IMG/VR virus record: IMGVR_UViG_3300009086_000109
Span: 1 to 23,080 of that record
From: a virus
Strand: one strand, 5' to 3'
DNA length: 23,080 bases
Both the position numbers and the translations under genes were made by a program. Below, one piece after another: positions 5,873-13,579 of the stretch; position 1 is the first letter of the stretch, and each line of letters starts with the position of its first letter. The notes under the pieces were generated by a model. The model did not search any database and was not told where the DNA came from. It was given only the letters and a program-made list of their open reading frames with translations.

Positions 5873-8518
5873 ATGGCTATTTATCGTGGTCTGGGTGGTG
5901 CTGGTTCTAACGAACAAGACGCTTCCATAACAGTTATTACAACAAAGGCGCTGGAAGCCGCTACAAGTGCAACCAACGCTGCGACATCTGCTTCTGCTGC
6001 TTCTACTTCAGCATCTAACGCCGCTACGTCTGAGACTAATGCGGCTACAAGTGCTTCTAATGCTTCCTCATCATCTTCTTCTGCATTGGCAAGTAAAGAA
6101 GCAGCATTAGCTAGTGCTGGCTCAGCCGCTTCTTCTGCTTCTTCCGCAGCTTCTAGTGCTTCTAACGCTTCTTCCTCAGCATCTGCGGCTGCTACAAGCG
6201 AATCTAATGCCGCTACGAGCGAAACCAATGCCGCTGCTAGTGAAGCAGCAACTTTAGCCATCTACGGGAACACAACAGCGATGAACGCTGCTGTCGCCGC
6301 TGCTGCTACAAGTGAGACTAACGCCGCCGCTAGCGAGAGCGCAGCCGCAAGTAGTGAGACTAATGCAGCTACCTCTGCTTCTAACGCATCTGTTTCAGCA
6401 GGTAACGCAGCTTCTTCTGCTACCGCCGCTTCTAATAGTGCATCCGCAGCTTCAACAAGTGCATCTAACGCTTTGGCATCTGAGTCAGCCGCTGCGTCTA
6501 GCGCAACTAACGCCGCCGCTAGTGAGAGCGCCGCAGCAGGTTCAGCTTCCGCTGCATCTACCAGCGCCTCAGAAGCCGCTACAAGCGAGACAAACGCCTC
6601 TACAAGTGAAACTAACGCAGCCGCCTCTGCCTCTGCTGCCTCAGCAAGCGAATCTAATGCGTCAGCATCTGCCTCCGCTGCTGCCACAAGTGAAAGCAAC
6701 GCCGCTACAAGTGCAACAAACGCCGCTAATAGCGCCTCAGCCGCTTCAACAAGCGCGACTAATGCCGCAGCCTCAGAAACCGCAGCAGCAGCCTCAGAAG
6801 CCGCCGCAGCCGCTTCATTTGACGCTTTTGATGACCGTTACCTAGGCTCAAAGACATCTGACCCTTCTGTGGACAATGATGGTAATGCCTTGTTGACTGG
6901 TGCTCTATACTTCGACTCAGTAACCGGTGTTATGAAAGTATGGAGTGGTTCAAACTGGATTGCTGCTTACGCTTCATTGTCAGGTGCTATGTTTGCATCT
7001 AACAACTTGTCAGACGTTGCTTCTATCTCCACTTCTCGTAGTAACCTTGGTTTGGGCACAACTTCTAATGTTGTATTTAACCAATTAGAAACTACCAATG
7101 GTTTGATTGTTGGCGGTGATTTAACTGTTAACGGTACTTTGTCTACCATTAACACTGAAAACCTTGCTGTTTCGGATAACATGATTTATCTGAACGAAGG
7201 TAGTACGATTACTAACCCTGACCTCGGCTGGTCTGGTAACTACAATGACGGTACTTATGCACACGCCGGTGTATTCCGCGATGCTACTGATGGTCGTTAT
7301 AAGTTTTATGACGGCTACACACCAGAGCCCGGTGTTGAAATTAACACAGGTCATGCTTCGTTTAACTTAGCCAGCGTTCAAGCTGGTACTTTCTACGGCG
7401 CTCTGAGTGGCAATGCTTCATCAGCAACTGCTCTTCAAACGTCACGAACAATCAGCCTGACAGGCGATGTTAGCGGCTCTGCCTCATTTAATGGTACTAC
7501 TGACGCTACAATTACCGCTGTTGTGGCTGATGATAGTCACTCTCATAGCACTGCTACGATTACTGGTTTAGACGCTGCTTTGACTAGCTATGCGCCAAAA
7601 GCGTCTCCTGCTTTAACAGGTACGCCAACAGCACCCACAGCAGCAGTCGGTACTAATACCACACAACTAGCTACGACAGCTTTTGTTAATTCTGAGATTG
7701 CGAACGATGCTCCTACCAAGACAGGCGGTGGTGCTAGTGGCACTTGGGGTATCAACATTACTGGCAACGCAAACTACGCTACGACAGCCGGTTCAGCTCC
7801 CGCCTCTGATGTTTACTCATGGGCTAAAGCAGCTTCCAAACCTTCTTATACATATAGCGAAGTTGGCGCTCCATCAACCACAGGCACAAACGCCAGCGGT
7901 ACTTGGGGTATCAATATTACTGGTAACGCTAATACAGCTACAACAGCAGCTAACGGCGGTGTAACCTCTGTCAATGGCTCTACTGGTGCGGTAACAATTT
8001 CAGTTCCTCCTGCTTTTGACTCAGGTACTGTGATGCTATTTCATCAAACCTCTGCACCAACTGGTTGGACTAAAGCAACTAACCACACTGACAAAGCAAT
8101 TCGAGTTGTTAATGGCTCGGTAGGTGCAGGTGGTTCTAATGGATTTGCTGCTGCTTTCGGAACACCCACAGTGACAGGTTCAGTTAGTTTGAGCGGTAGT
8201 GTTGGTGCTACTACTTTGTCAGAATCCCAAATTCCATCTCACCGACATTTGGTTATTAACAGCGGATACGCTAACATTATTGCTGGTTGGGGTTATCCTG
8301 TTACTGCAAGTAACCAAGTAGCGAGTGCTTATCAAGGACAAGGCTATGAAAACTACCACTTACAAGCACACTCATCAGACGCAAACGCTGGTCGGTCTTC
8401 TGCTACTGGTGGCGGCGGTTCCCATGACCACTCGTTCTCAGGCTCTGGTTCTTTAGGTAGCGCTTCCGCTTCTATCAACGTTGCTTATATTGATGTAATT
8501 ATTGCTATTAAAAACTAA
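5873..8518 (+). CDS. Long tail fibre with Ala/Ser heptads and collar-type tip
   Basis: An 881-residue fibre likely to contact the host. The N-terminal 28 residues (MAIYRGLGGAGSNEQDAS) look like a virion-attachment segment. Residues 29-126 and 144-311 are 38 Ala/Ser heptads broken by a 17-residue insert. Then comes a beta-rich shaft (LTVNGTLSTINTENLAVSDN), a fibre module SPALTGTPTAPT at 578-605 shared with a second tail protein, and two copies of GTWGINITGNAN. From about residue 716 a tail-collar domain begins with GTVMLFHQTSAPTGW. His-x-His pairs occur at 556/558, 790/792 and 851/853. A perfect AAGGAG lies 5 bases before the ATG. The stop overlaps the next start by one base. The heptads predict a trimeric rod. 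Confidence 0.9.
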   Translation: MAIYRGLGGAGSNEQDASITVITTKALEAATSATNAATSASAASTSASNAATSETNAATSASNASSSSSSALASKEAALASAGSAASSASSAASSASNASSSASAAATSESNAATSETNAAASEAATLAIYGNTTAMNAAVAAAATSETNAAASESAAASSETNAATSASNASVSAGNAASSATAASNSASAASTSASNALASESAAASSATNAAASESAAAGSASAASTSASEAATSETNASTSETNAAASASAASASESNASASASAAATSESNAATSATNAANSASAASTSATNAAASETAAAASEAAAAASFDAFDDRYLGSKTSDPSVDNDGNALLTGALYFDSVTGVMKVWSGSNWIAAYASLSGAMFASNNLSDVASISTSRSNLGLGTTSNVVFNQLETTNGLIVGGDLTVNGTLSTINTENLAVSDNMIYLNEGSTITNPDLGWSGNYNDGTYAHAGVFRDATDGRYKFYDGYTPEPGVEINTGHASFNLASVQAGTFYGALSGNASSATALQTSRTISLTGDVSGSASFNGTTDATITAVVADDSHSHSTATITGLDAALTSYAPKASPALTGTPTAPTAAVGTNTTQLATTAFVNSEIANDAPTKTGGGASGTWGINITGNANYATTAGSAPASDVYSWAKAASKPSYTYSEVGAPSTTGTNASGTWGINITGNANTATTAANGGVTSVNGSTGAVTISVPPAFDSGTVMLFHQTSAPTGWTKATNHTDKAIRVVNGSVGAGGSNGFAAAFGTPTVTGSVSLSGSVGATTLSESQIPSHRHLVINSGYANIIAGWGYPVTASNQVASAYQGQGYENYHLQAHSSDANAGRSSATGGGGSHDHSFSGSGSLGSASASINVAYIDVIIAIKN
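5957..6805 (+). repeat. Ala/Ser/Asn heptad repeats in the fibre gene
   Basis: The encoded repeat has the consensus A-A-(T/S)-S-x-(S/T)-N and a period of 7 residues (21 bases). Fourteen units occupy 5957-6250 and 24 units 6302-6805. Between them, 6251-6301 encodes TLAIYGNTTAMNAAVAA, which shifts the heptad phase by three residues. DNA copies are diverged in synonymous positions, so selection seems to act on the protein. The composition also creates long meaningless antisense reading frames. Confidence 0.9.
7604..7687 (+). repeat. Fibre module, copy 1 (shared with 12976-13059)
   Basis: This encodes the 28-residue segment SPALTGTPTAPT...QLATTAFV, which matches 22 of 28 residues in the second tail protein at 12976-13059. 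A 23-base core at 7664-7686 differs from its partner at 13036-13058 by one base. Segments of this type are frequent in phage tail fibres. Confidence 0.85.
7736..7789 (+). repeat. GTWGINITGNAN repeat, copy 1
   Basis: This encodes SGTWGINITGNANYATTA (fibre residues 622-639). A near-identical protein segment recurs 53 residues later at 7895-7948, differing at one residue, while several third codon positions differ. Such beta repeats are common in fibre shafts. Confidence 0.85.
7895..7948 (+). repeat. GTWGINITGNAN repeat, copy 2
   Basis: This encodes SGTWGINITGNANTATTA (fibre residues 675-692), the second copy of the segment at 7736-7789, just before the collar-type domain. Confidence 0.85.
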
Positions 8519-8826
8519 TGAAACTAGAAGCTAAATCTAATTGCCCACTAGACGGGTTCAAGCCTTGTAGACAATTAGAGTGCGCTTGGTTTATAAAGAT
8601 TCGCGGTCAAAATCCCAACACAGGCGAAGAAATAGACGATTACGGTTGTTCTATTGCTTGGATGCCTGTGTTGATGATTGAGAACAGCCAGCAACAGCGT
8701 CAAACAGGCGCTGCTGTCGAATCTTTCAGAAACGAGATGGTGCGTTCTAATGAAGTAAGTCAACAAGTCCTTATGGCAACTATACAACACGCAGTACCAA
8801 CTACAAAATTTATAGAGGTGAAATGA
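8518..8826 (+). CDS. Cys-containing small protein coupled to the fibre gene
   Basis: A 102-residue protein of unknown function. The ATG shares its first base with the fibre stop codon (taATG), so translation is probably coupled to fibre synthesis. Four Cys residues, C9, C17, C22 and C44, all lie in the N-terminal half (NCPLDGF, PCRQLEC, YGCSIAWMP), a set that could hold a zinc ion or an iron-sulphur cluster. The C-terminal half is a helical, Gln-rich region (ENSQQQRQTGAAVESFRNEM). There is no signal peptide or membrane segment. A fibre chaperone or a tail-associated role would fit the coupling, but that is inference and I do not recognise the family by name. Confidence 0.78.
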   Translation: MKLEAKSNCPLDGFKPCRQLECAWFIKIRGQNPNTGEEIDDYGCSIAWMPVLMIENSQQQRQTGAAVESFRNEMVRSNEVSQQVLMATIQHAVPTTKFIEVK

Positions 8827-9029
8827 TGTCAGACTTGAATCCCATTGAATATGGGAGATTGCTAGCTAAGGTCGAGGGATTGGAAAGCAAAGTTAATAGC
8901 ATGGATGCTGATATCAAGTGCCTCCTCGCTTTAGCAAACCAGAGTAAGGGCGGTTTTTGGATGGGGATGACAATGGCTTCATTGGCAGGGGGCTTCCTCA
9001 CTTGGTTAGCACAACATTGGAGTAAGTAA
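8823..9029 (+). CDS. Holin-like small membrane protein
   Basis: A protein of 68 residues (67 if the second ATG at 8826 is used; GAGGTGA at 8815-8821 is better spaced for it). Residues 5-38 form a coiled-coil-like helix (YGRLLAKVEGLESKVNSMDA) and residues about 44-63 a single membrane segment (FWMGMTMASLAGGFLTWLA), ending in a short polar tail. A coiled coil followed by one C-terminal membrane helix recalls XhlA-type and other small phage membrane proteins linked to lysis. It overlaps both neighbours by a few bases. A holin or lysis-accessory role is likely but not proven; no endolysin gene is recognised next to it. Confidence 0.6.
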   Translation: MMSDLNPIEYGRLLAKVEGLESKVNSMDADIKCLLALANQSKGGFWMGMTMASLAGGFLTWLAQHWSK

Positions 9030-9508
9030 TGATAGACCCTGTTAGCGCATTTGCCCTAGCTTCTGGTGCCTTCAACATGATTAAGAAGGCAGTCGAAACC
9101 GGAAGGGAGATTGAAGATTGTGTCGGATATTTCGGCAAGTTCTTTCAGGGTGTTAGTGATGTAAATAAAGCAGAGGAAGAGGCTAAAAACCCTCCTCTGT
9201 TTCGTAAGCTATTCAACAGCGGTTCTGTCGAAGAAGAGGCTTTCCAAGCTGTCGTCCACAAACAGAAGATTCAGCAAATGGAGAATGAGCTACGAGAGAT
9301 GATAACCTATCGCTACGGGATTGAAACATACCGCGAGATGTTGCAGATGCGTAGGCAGATAAGACAGGATAGGGAAAATACGGTATATAAACAGCAACAA
9401 AGACGTAAAGCCTTTTTGTGGAATAGCTTATATATGTCTTTAATATCTGTCTGTTTAGGTGCTCTGTGGTGGATGGTTTTGTTGTTTATAGAATTGAAGG
9501 GTAAATGA
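9029..9508 (+). CDS. Membrane-anchored helical protein, unknown function
   Basis: A 159-residue protein. The N terminus (PVSAFALASGAFNMIKKAV) is moderately hydrophobic and amphipathic. The middle, about residues 45-127, is highly charged and coiled-coil-like (KQKIQQMENELREMITYRYG, then RRQIRQDRENTVYKQQQRRK). One strong membrane helix spans about residues 130-154 (SLYMSLISVCLGALWWMVLL), with a short ELKGK tail. The positive charge just before the helix suggests that the long N-terminal part stays in the cytoplasm. Its start shares a base with the previous stop (taATG). It could be a second lysis component or a membrane-active virion protein. I do not recognise the family. Confidence 0.7.
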   Translation: MIDPVSAFALASGAFNMIKKAVETGREIEDCVGYFGKFFQGVSDVNKAEEEAKNPPLFRKLFNSGSVEEEAFQAVVHKQKIQQMENELREMITYRYGIETYREMLQMRRQIRQDRENTVYKQQQRRKAFLWNSLYMSLISVCLGALWWMVLLFIELKGK

Positions 9509-10221
9509 TGGCTATATCGGCTGAATTAATTAAAGCACTAATGAGCGGAGAGGTTGGGATTAATGATCCTTATAACCAGAACCCTTTCTTTAGACAAGAT
9601 GAGATTAACCAAACTGTTTTAGACAAAGCCTTGGAAGAGGATTTACTCAGGAAGAAGCAGCTTGCAATGACTGGTTTGTTTGCTGGTGATTCAGGGGACA
9701 GCGGTGTTCCTACGATTGATCCGGCTGTTATGGCTGCGTTGGAAGCTGAAAACAGCACAGCCCGTGGTGAGCGTAACAAAGCCTTCATGGACTATGTGAT
9801 GAGGAACGACACAGATAGAAGCCTTGGTTTCGCTTTAGGTCTGACAGATAGCATGGGTGGTGTTACGCCCGGACGCGTCGCTCAAATGGCTAACATCTAC
9901 GGCAGGACTCCCTCATTCCTACAAGGTTTGTTATCTCCTGACTACGGTAATGCTGCTGGATTCATGGGTCAGAACGATTCAATCTTTGGCGGGTACACAT
10001 CAGGTGGTTTTGCTCCGATGGGCGCACAACAATCAGCAGCACTTGCAGCACAGGATTTAGGTTTGTTCGACACCCCAGAAGAACGTGCAGCGTGGTATGC
10101 AGAGGCAGACAGCGGTACAAGCAGGGATTCAAGTACGAATGACTCAGGTGGGTACACTGGAAATACAGATGTATCGCAGAGTGATTTTGGCGGTTATGGG
10201 TCAGAAGTGGGGTACGGTTGA
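9505..10221 (+). CDS. Unknown protein with Gly/Ser/Asp-rich tail, possibly virion
   Basis: A 238-residue protein (237 from the second ATG at 9508, which is better spaced from AAGGG at 9497-9501). The N-terminal third is helical and charged (DEINQTVLDKALEEDLLRKK). The middle is small-residue rich, with repeated Gly/Phe-containing segments (TPSFLQGLLSPDYGNAAGFM). The last 40 residues are low-complexity Gly/Ser/Asp/Tyr (NDSGGYTGNTDVSQSDFGGY). No enzyme motif is visible. The start overlaps the previous stop. Position and composition suggest a structural or minor virion protein, but this is inference. Confidence 0.72.
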   Translation: MMAISAELIKALMSGEVGINDPYNQNPFFRQDEINQTVLDKALEEDLLRKKQLAMTGLFAGDSGDSGVPTIDPAVMAALEAENSTARGERNKAFMDYVMRNDTDRSLGFALGLTDSMGGVTPGRVAQMANIYGRTPSFLQGLLSPDYGNAAGFMGQNDSIFGGYTSGGFAPMGAQQSAALAAQDLGLFDTPEERAAWYAEADSGTSRDSSTNDSGGYTGNTDVSQSDFGGYGSEVGYG

Positions 10222-10571
10222 TGAGACACTCAGTAGGAAAACAACTAACAGCAGGGGTCGCTAATACAATTTTTACCGTCCCTAACGGCTACAAAGCTGA
10301 GATGGATATGTTGTTCATATCTAACCTCGACGCTAACAACAAAACAACCACAGCTTACTGGCAACATGCCCACGACATAAACCATAAGATTCGCATTATT
10401 GATTCTTACCCAATGGCTTCTCATTCTTTTGTTCAGTTCAGTCAAGGGTCGGTTGTATTGCAGCAGGGTGATTCTTTTGTTGTCCAACCAGAGGCAGGTG
10501 CGACTCAAAGCTGCATCGTCACGTTTGACCTAAGAAAAGAACCACAAACAGTCGCTTTTGATGGTGAATAA
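10221..10571 (+). CDS. Small beta-rich protein, possibly structural
   Basis: The start chosen is ATG 10221 (116 residues), overlapping the previous stop in TGATG; a TTG three bases earlier would add one residue. The pattern of alternating hydrophobic strands (ANTIFTVPNGYKAEMDMLFI, SFVQFSQGSVVLQQGDSFVV, SCIVTFDL) suggests a small all-beta sandwich or jelly roll. No Cys pair or catalytic motif stands out. It ends just two bases before the -35 box of promoter P2. Small beta sandwiches in such positions are often decoration or tail proteins, but I cannot assign this one. Confidence 0.72.
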   Translation: MRHSVGKQLTAGVANTIFTVPNGYKAEMDMLFISNLDANNKTTTAYWQHAHDINHKIRIIDSYPMASHSFVQFSQGSVVLQQGDSFVVQPEAGATQSCIVTFDLRKEPQTVAFDGE

Positions 10572-10573
10572 AC

Positions 10574-10602
10574 TTGACAAAAACATAATTTTGTGGTATA
10601 AT
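10574..10602 (+). promoter_or_regulatory. Promoter P2, near-copy of P1
   Basis: TTGACA (10574-10579) and TATAAT (10597-10602) are separated by 17 bases with TGG before the -10 box, exactly as in P1. The start is expected near 10609, giving a leader of about 14 bases. It faces the tail adaptor, nozzle, short fibre and ejection genes. The 38 bases 10572-10609 match 3469-3506 at 34 positions. Confidence 0.88.
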
Positions 10603-10622
10603 AGCAACAAAGGAAGAAATAA

Positions 10623-11282
10623 ATGACATACTTAGAACTTGTCAATGCAGTATTACGCAGACTTCGAGAGAGTGAGGTAGCCACCGTACAAGGATCAGGT
10701 AATTCTAACTCTTATGCTCGTTTGATTGGAGACTTTGTAAACGAAGCAAAAGCTCAGATTGAGAACGCTTGGGATTGGAGTAGCTTACGAACCACCTTAG
10801 CGGTAATCACAACTCCTAATGTGTTTAGTTATGAATTAAACGGGACGCAGAATAACTTTGAAGTGTTAGATGTATGGAATAATACAGATGACATTCAAAT
10901 GCAACCTAAATCGGCTAACTGGTTTAATACAGAGTTTCTAACAGCAACTCCTCAAACAGGTCAACCACTTTTCTATAACTTCAACGGCGTTACAGCAGAT
11001 GGTGACGCTCAGGTGGATGTATACCCTATCCCTAACGGCGCGTATGAGTTATTGTTTAACGTAAGTTTGCGGAACTCGGTACTCACTACTGATTCTGATG
11101 TTATTTATATTCCAAGCCGCCCTGTAATTCTATTAGCTACTGCGATGGCTATTGAGGAACGTGGCGAAGATGGAGGACAGCAGAGTATTAACTCGTACCA
11201 GTTAGCGCAATCAGCTATTTCAGACGAGATTGCTTATGATGCAGCCCGTCACCCAGAGGACACAATTTGGTATAGCGTATGA
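10623..11282 (+). CDS. Tail tubular protein A-like adaptor
   Basis: A 219-residue head-tail adaptor of the T7 gp11 type, which forms a ring under the portal and starts the short tail. It shows the typical opening MTYLELVNAVLRRLRE, followed by FVNEAKAQIENAWDWSSLRT, a central beta region with QPLFYNFN and VDVYPIPNGAYELLFNVSLR, and a C-terminal helical part (SRPVILLATAMAIEERGEDG) ending in HPEDTIWYSV. Length is close to T7 gp11 (about 200). AAAGGAAG precedes the ATG. It is the first gene after P2 and overlaps the next gene in ATGA, as expected for adaptor and nozzle. Confidence 0.88.
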   Translation: MTYLELVNAVLRRLRESEVATVQGSGNSNSYARLIGDFVNEAKAQIENAWDWSSLRTTLAVITTPNVFSYELNGTQNNFEVLDVWNNTDDIQMQPKSANWFNTEFLTATPQTGQPLFYNFNGVTADGDAQVDVYPIPNGAYELLFNVSLRNSVLTTDSDVIYIPSRPVILLATAMAIEERGEDGGQQSINSYQLAQSAISDEIAYDAARHPEDTIWYSV

Positions 11283-12832
11283 AACAACTTCAAGCACTCT
11301 CAGTAGTCTCGCCCGGCTTTTACGGGTTAAACACGCAAGAGAGTGGCATCACCTTATCATCTAACTACGCTCAGCTTACTGACAACGTTGTTATTGATAA
11401 GTATGGTCGGCTAGGCTCACGTAAGGGCTGGCAGATGCGTACAGCGGATGGTGTTACTCAACTTGCTGGTGCTTCCATTGAATTCATGGTGGAGCACATT
11501 AACGCTGACAATACTTCTGTAACTTTGTCAGGTGGTAATAACAAACTGTTTAAGAACGGTGCGGATGGAGGTGCGTTGGTTGACATTACACCTAATCTCT
11601 ACACTGTTACTGGTAATAATTGGAAAGGCGCATCTCTATACGATCACGCTTTAATAGTCCAGGCAGGGCATGAACCAATTGTGTATAACGAAGGTTCATC
11701 GCCAGTAACACAAACAATCACAGATTACACAGGAGTAACACAATCTTATGGAACTAACTTCCCTAGCGATGTTGTGGCTGCTTATGGTCGTTTCTGGGTT
11801 CACGATGGTTCTACTATCTATTGGACTACTGATATTGCTGATGTAGCTTTCCCAGCTTTTAATGGCGGTACAAGCGGATCATTAAATATCTCTGCCGTGC
11901 TGCCTAATAACGTAGACAATATTGTAGCTCTTGCCTCTCACAACGGCTTTTTAATTATCTTCTGTGAAAAGAACATTGTCATCTACAAAGGTGCTGAAAA
12001 CCCACTAGGAGACTTCATGTTCCACGACACCATTGCTGGTGTTGGTTGCTCTGCCCGTGATAGTTTACAGAGCACTGGTAACGATTTAATCTTTTTGTCT
12101 GACACAGGTATTCGTAGCCTTGGTCGTCTGCTGCAAGAGAAATCCTTGCCTATGCGTGATCTAACTAAGAATGTACGTGACGATTTACTGAAAGATGTTT
12201 TACAGGAGCGTGTTAACGAAGGTAACCTCTCAGGCGTTAAATCAATCTATTCAGAGATCAACGCTTTCTACCTCCTGTCATTCCCTTCGACTTCGACTGT
12301 ATATTGTTTAGATATGCGGCAGCCTTTGGAAGACGGTTCAAGCCGTGTTACTGTCTGGTATGCGTATCAAGCAAGTTCTTTCTTACGGCGTCGAGATCGG
12401 GAATTACTCGTAGGTAAAACAAACGGGATCGGACGCTACTACGGTTATAGCGATAACGGTGTTAAATACAGACTTCGTTACTTCTCTCACTATTTAGATA
12501 TGGGAGCGCCTACAACATTAAAAATTCTAAAACAGATTAATGCAACGGTAATTGGTGGTAGTAACCAGTCTTTTGTTATCAAAACTAACTTTGATTACAC
12601 AGAAGCCCCTAGGTCTTACCCTTTCACAATCGTTACAGGAGATGTAGCTGAATACGGTTCAAGCGAATACGGTATTGGTGAGTTCTCGTTTGGTATTATT
12701 CTGGACTCAATTAAGAGTAGTGTTGGCGGCAGCGGTAACACAATTCAAATTGGTTTTGAAGCTGATGTTAACGGCAACGAGTTATCGGTGCAAAAGATTG
12801 ATATGTTTGTTAAAACAGGAAGGATGAGTTAA
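11279..12832 (+). CDS. Tail nozzle / hub protein
   Basis: A 517-residue protein directly after the adaptor, the place of tail tubular protein B in T7 and of hub gp10 in P22. The N-terminal motif GFYGLNTQESGITLSSNYAQ, then TDNVVIDKYGRLGSRKGW, is the usual start of such proteins. The remainder is beta-rich with many Gly/Asn turns and aromatic strands (SDVVAAYGRFWVHDGSTIYW, GFLIIFCEKNIVIYKG), consistent with a propeller-like fold. It is shorter than T7 gp12 (about 790) and nearer to P22 gp10 (about 470), so exact equivalence is open. ATGA overlap with the adaptor and taATG overlap with the next gene imply coupled translation. Confidence 0.82.
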   Translation: MKQLQALSVVSPGFYGLNTQESGITLSSNYAQLTDNVVIDKYGRLGSRKGWQMRTADGVTQLAGASIEFMVEHINADNTSVTLSGGNNKLFKNGADGGALVDITPNLYTVTGNNWKGASLYDHALIVQAGHEPIVYNEGSSPVTQTITDYTGVTQSYGTNFPSDVVAAYGRFWVHDGSTIYWTTDIADVAFPAFNGGTSGSLNISAVLPNNVDNIVALASHNGFLIIFCEKNIVIYKGAENPLGDFMFHDTIAGVGCSARDSLQSTGNDLIFLSDTGIRSLGRLLQEKSLPMRDLTKNVRDDLLKDVLQERVNEGNLSGVKSIYSEINAFYLLSFPSTSTVYCLDMRQPLEDGSSRVTVWYAYQASSFLRRRDRELLVGKTNGIGRYYGYSDNGVKYRLRYFSHYLDMGAPTTLKILKQINATVIGGSNQSFVIKTNFDYTEAPRSYPFTIVTGDVAEYGSSEYGIGEFSFGIILDSIKSSVGGSGNTIQIGFEADVNGNELSVQKIDMFVKTGRMS

Positions 12833-13554
12833 TGGCTAACTATTTAAAGGCTACGGACTTCGCAGCCAAAGACGCCCTACTCTCAGGCGATCCTAACAAG
12901 ATTGTTAAGGGTACAGAGATAAATGATGAGTTTGATTCTATTCAAACAGCCGTAAACAGTAAAGCTAATATTAGCTCTCCTGCTTTCACTGGTTCCCCTA
13001 CTGCTCCTACGGCTACTGCGGGCACTAACAATCAACAACTAGCTACAACAGCTTTTGTCACCTCTGCTGTAAGTTCTTATGACGCTGCGCTTACTGTATC
13101 AACAGCCCAGATTGAAGACGATGCCGTAACAGCGGCTAAGTTAGCAGACACAGGCGTAACAGCGGCTACTTATGGTTCCGCATCAGAAATACCTGTTGTA
13201 ACTGTTAACGCGCAAGGGCAGGTTACTTCTGCCACCACAACGGCTATCACCATTTCAGACCCAATAGGTGTAAACCAAACGTGGCAAAATATGACAAGCT
13301 CACGTGCTTTGAGTACAGATTATACCAATAACACTGGTAGACCTATTCAAGTATCAGTGGGTGTCTACTACACGTATGATGGAACTCCAATATCAATTGT
13401 GGTAGACGGTGTTTCTTTCTTTTCTCTGAGAACTTATGGCTGCGGCGGTGTAGCAGCAACTATTGATTACCCCCTTTCTTTTATAGTACCAGCAGGTAGC
13501 ACCTACAAAGTAACGGGCGGTTCTATTCGGGGTTGGTTTGAATTACGCTCTTAA
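12832..13554 (+). CDS. Short tail fibre / second receptor-binding protein
   Basis: A 240-residue tail protein. The N-terminal 45 residues (ATDFAAKDALLSGDPNKIVK, then GTEINDEFDSIQTAV) resemble virion-attachment segments of phage fibres. Residues 49-76 are the SPAFTGSPTAPT module shared with the long fibre. Next is a segment typical of fibres (YGSASEIPVVTVNAQGQVTS), and the last 95 residues are a beta-rich domain (NTGRPIQVSVGVYYTYDG, IDYPLSFIVPAGSTYKVTGG) that could be the binding head. The ATG shares a base with the nozzle stop. No chaperone gene is adjacent. Role in adsorption is inferred from domain type. Confidence 0.78.
   Translation: MANYLKATDFAAKDALLSGDPNKIVKGTEINDEFDSIQTAVNSKANISSPAFTGSPTAPTATAGTNNQQLATTAFVTSAVSSYDAALTVSTAQIEDDAVTAAKLADTGVTAATYGSASEIPVVTVNAQGQVTSATTTAITISDPIGVNQTWQNMTSSRALSTDYTNNTGRPIQVSVGVYYTYDGTPISIVVDGVSFFSLRTYGCGGVAATIDYPLSFIVPAGSTYKVTGGSIRGWFELRS
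12976..13059 (+). repeat. Fibre module, copy 2 (shared with 7604-7687)
   Basis: This encodes SPAFTGSPTAPT...QLATTAFV, 22 of 28 residues identical with the long fibre. The 23-base core 13036-13058 differs from 7664-7686 at a single base. Confidence 0.85.
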
Positions 13555-13579
13555 CAAGCTGAAAAGATAAGGAAATATT

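Noticed and set aside
5881-6699. Two long antisense reading frames opposite the fibre heptads
   Set aside because: They come from the repeated GCT/GCA/TCT codons; the encoded proteins are low-complexity Ala/Val/Leu/Glu strings without ribosome sites, and the + strand gene is clear.
5957-6805. Regular repeats that could suggest a CRISPR array or minisatellite
   Set aside because: The 21-base period is coding, copies are diverged at silent sites and there are no spacers; it is a protein heptad repeat.
7600-8518. Possible diversity-generating retroelement target in the fibre C terminus
   Set aside because: No reverse transcriptase, template repeat or accessory gene is seen in the window; the repeats are ordinary fibre modules.
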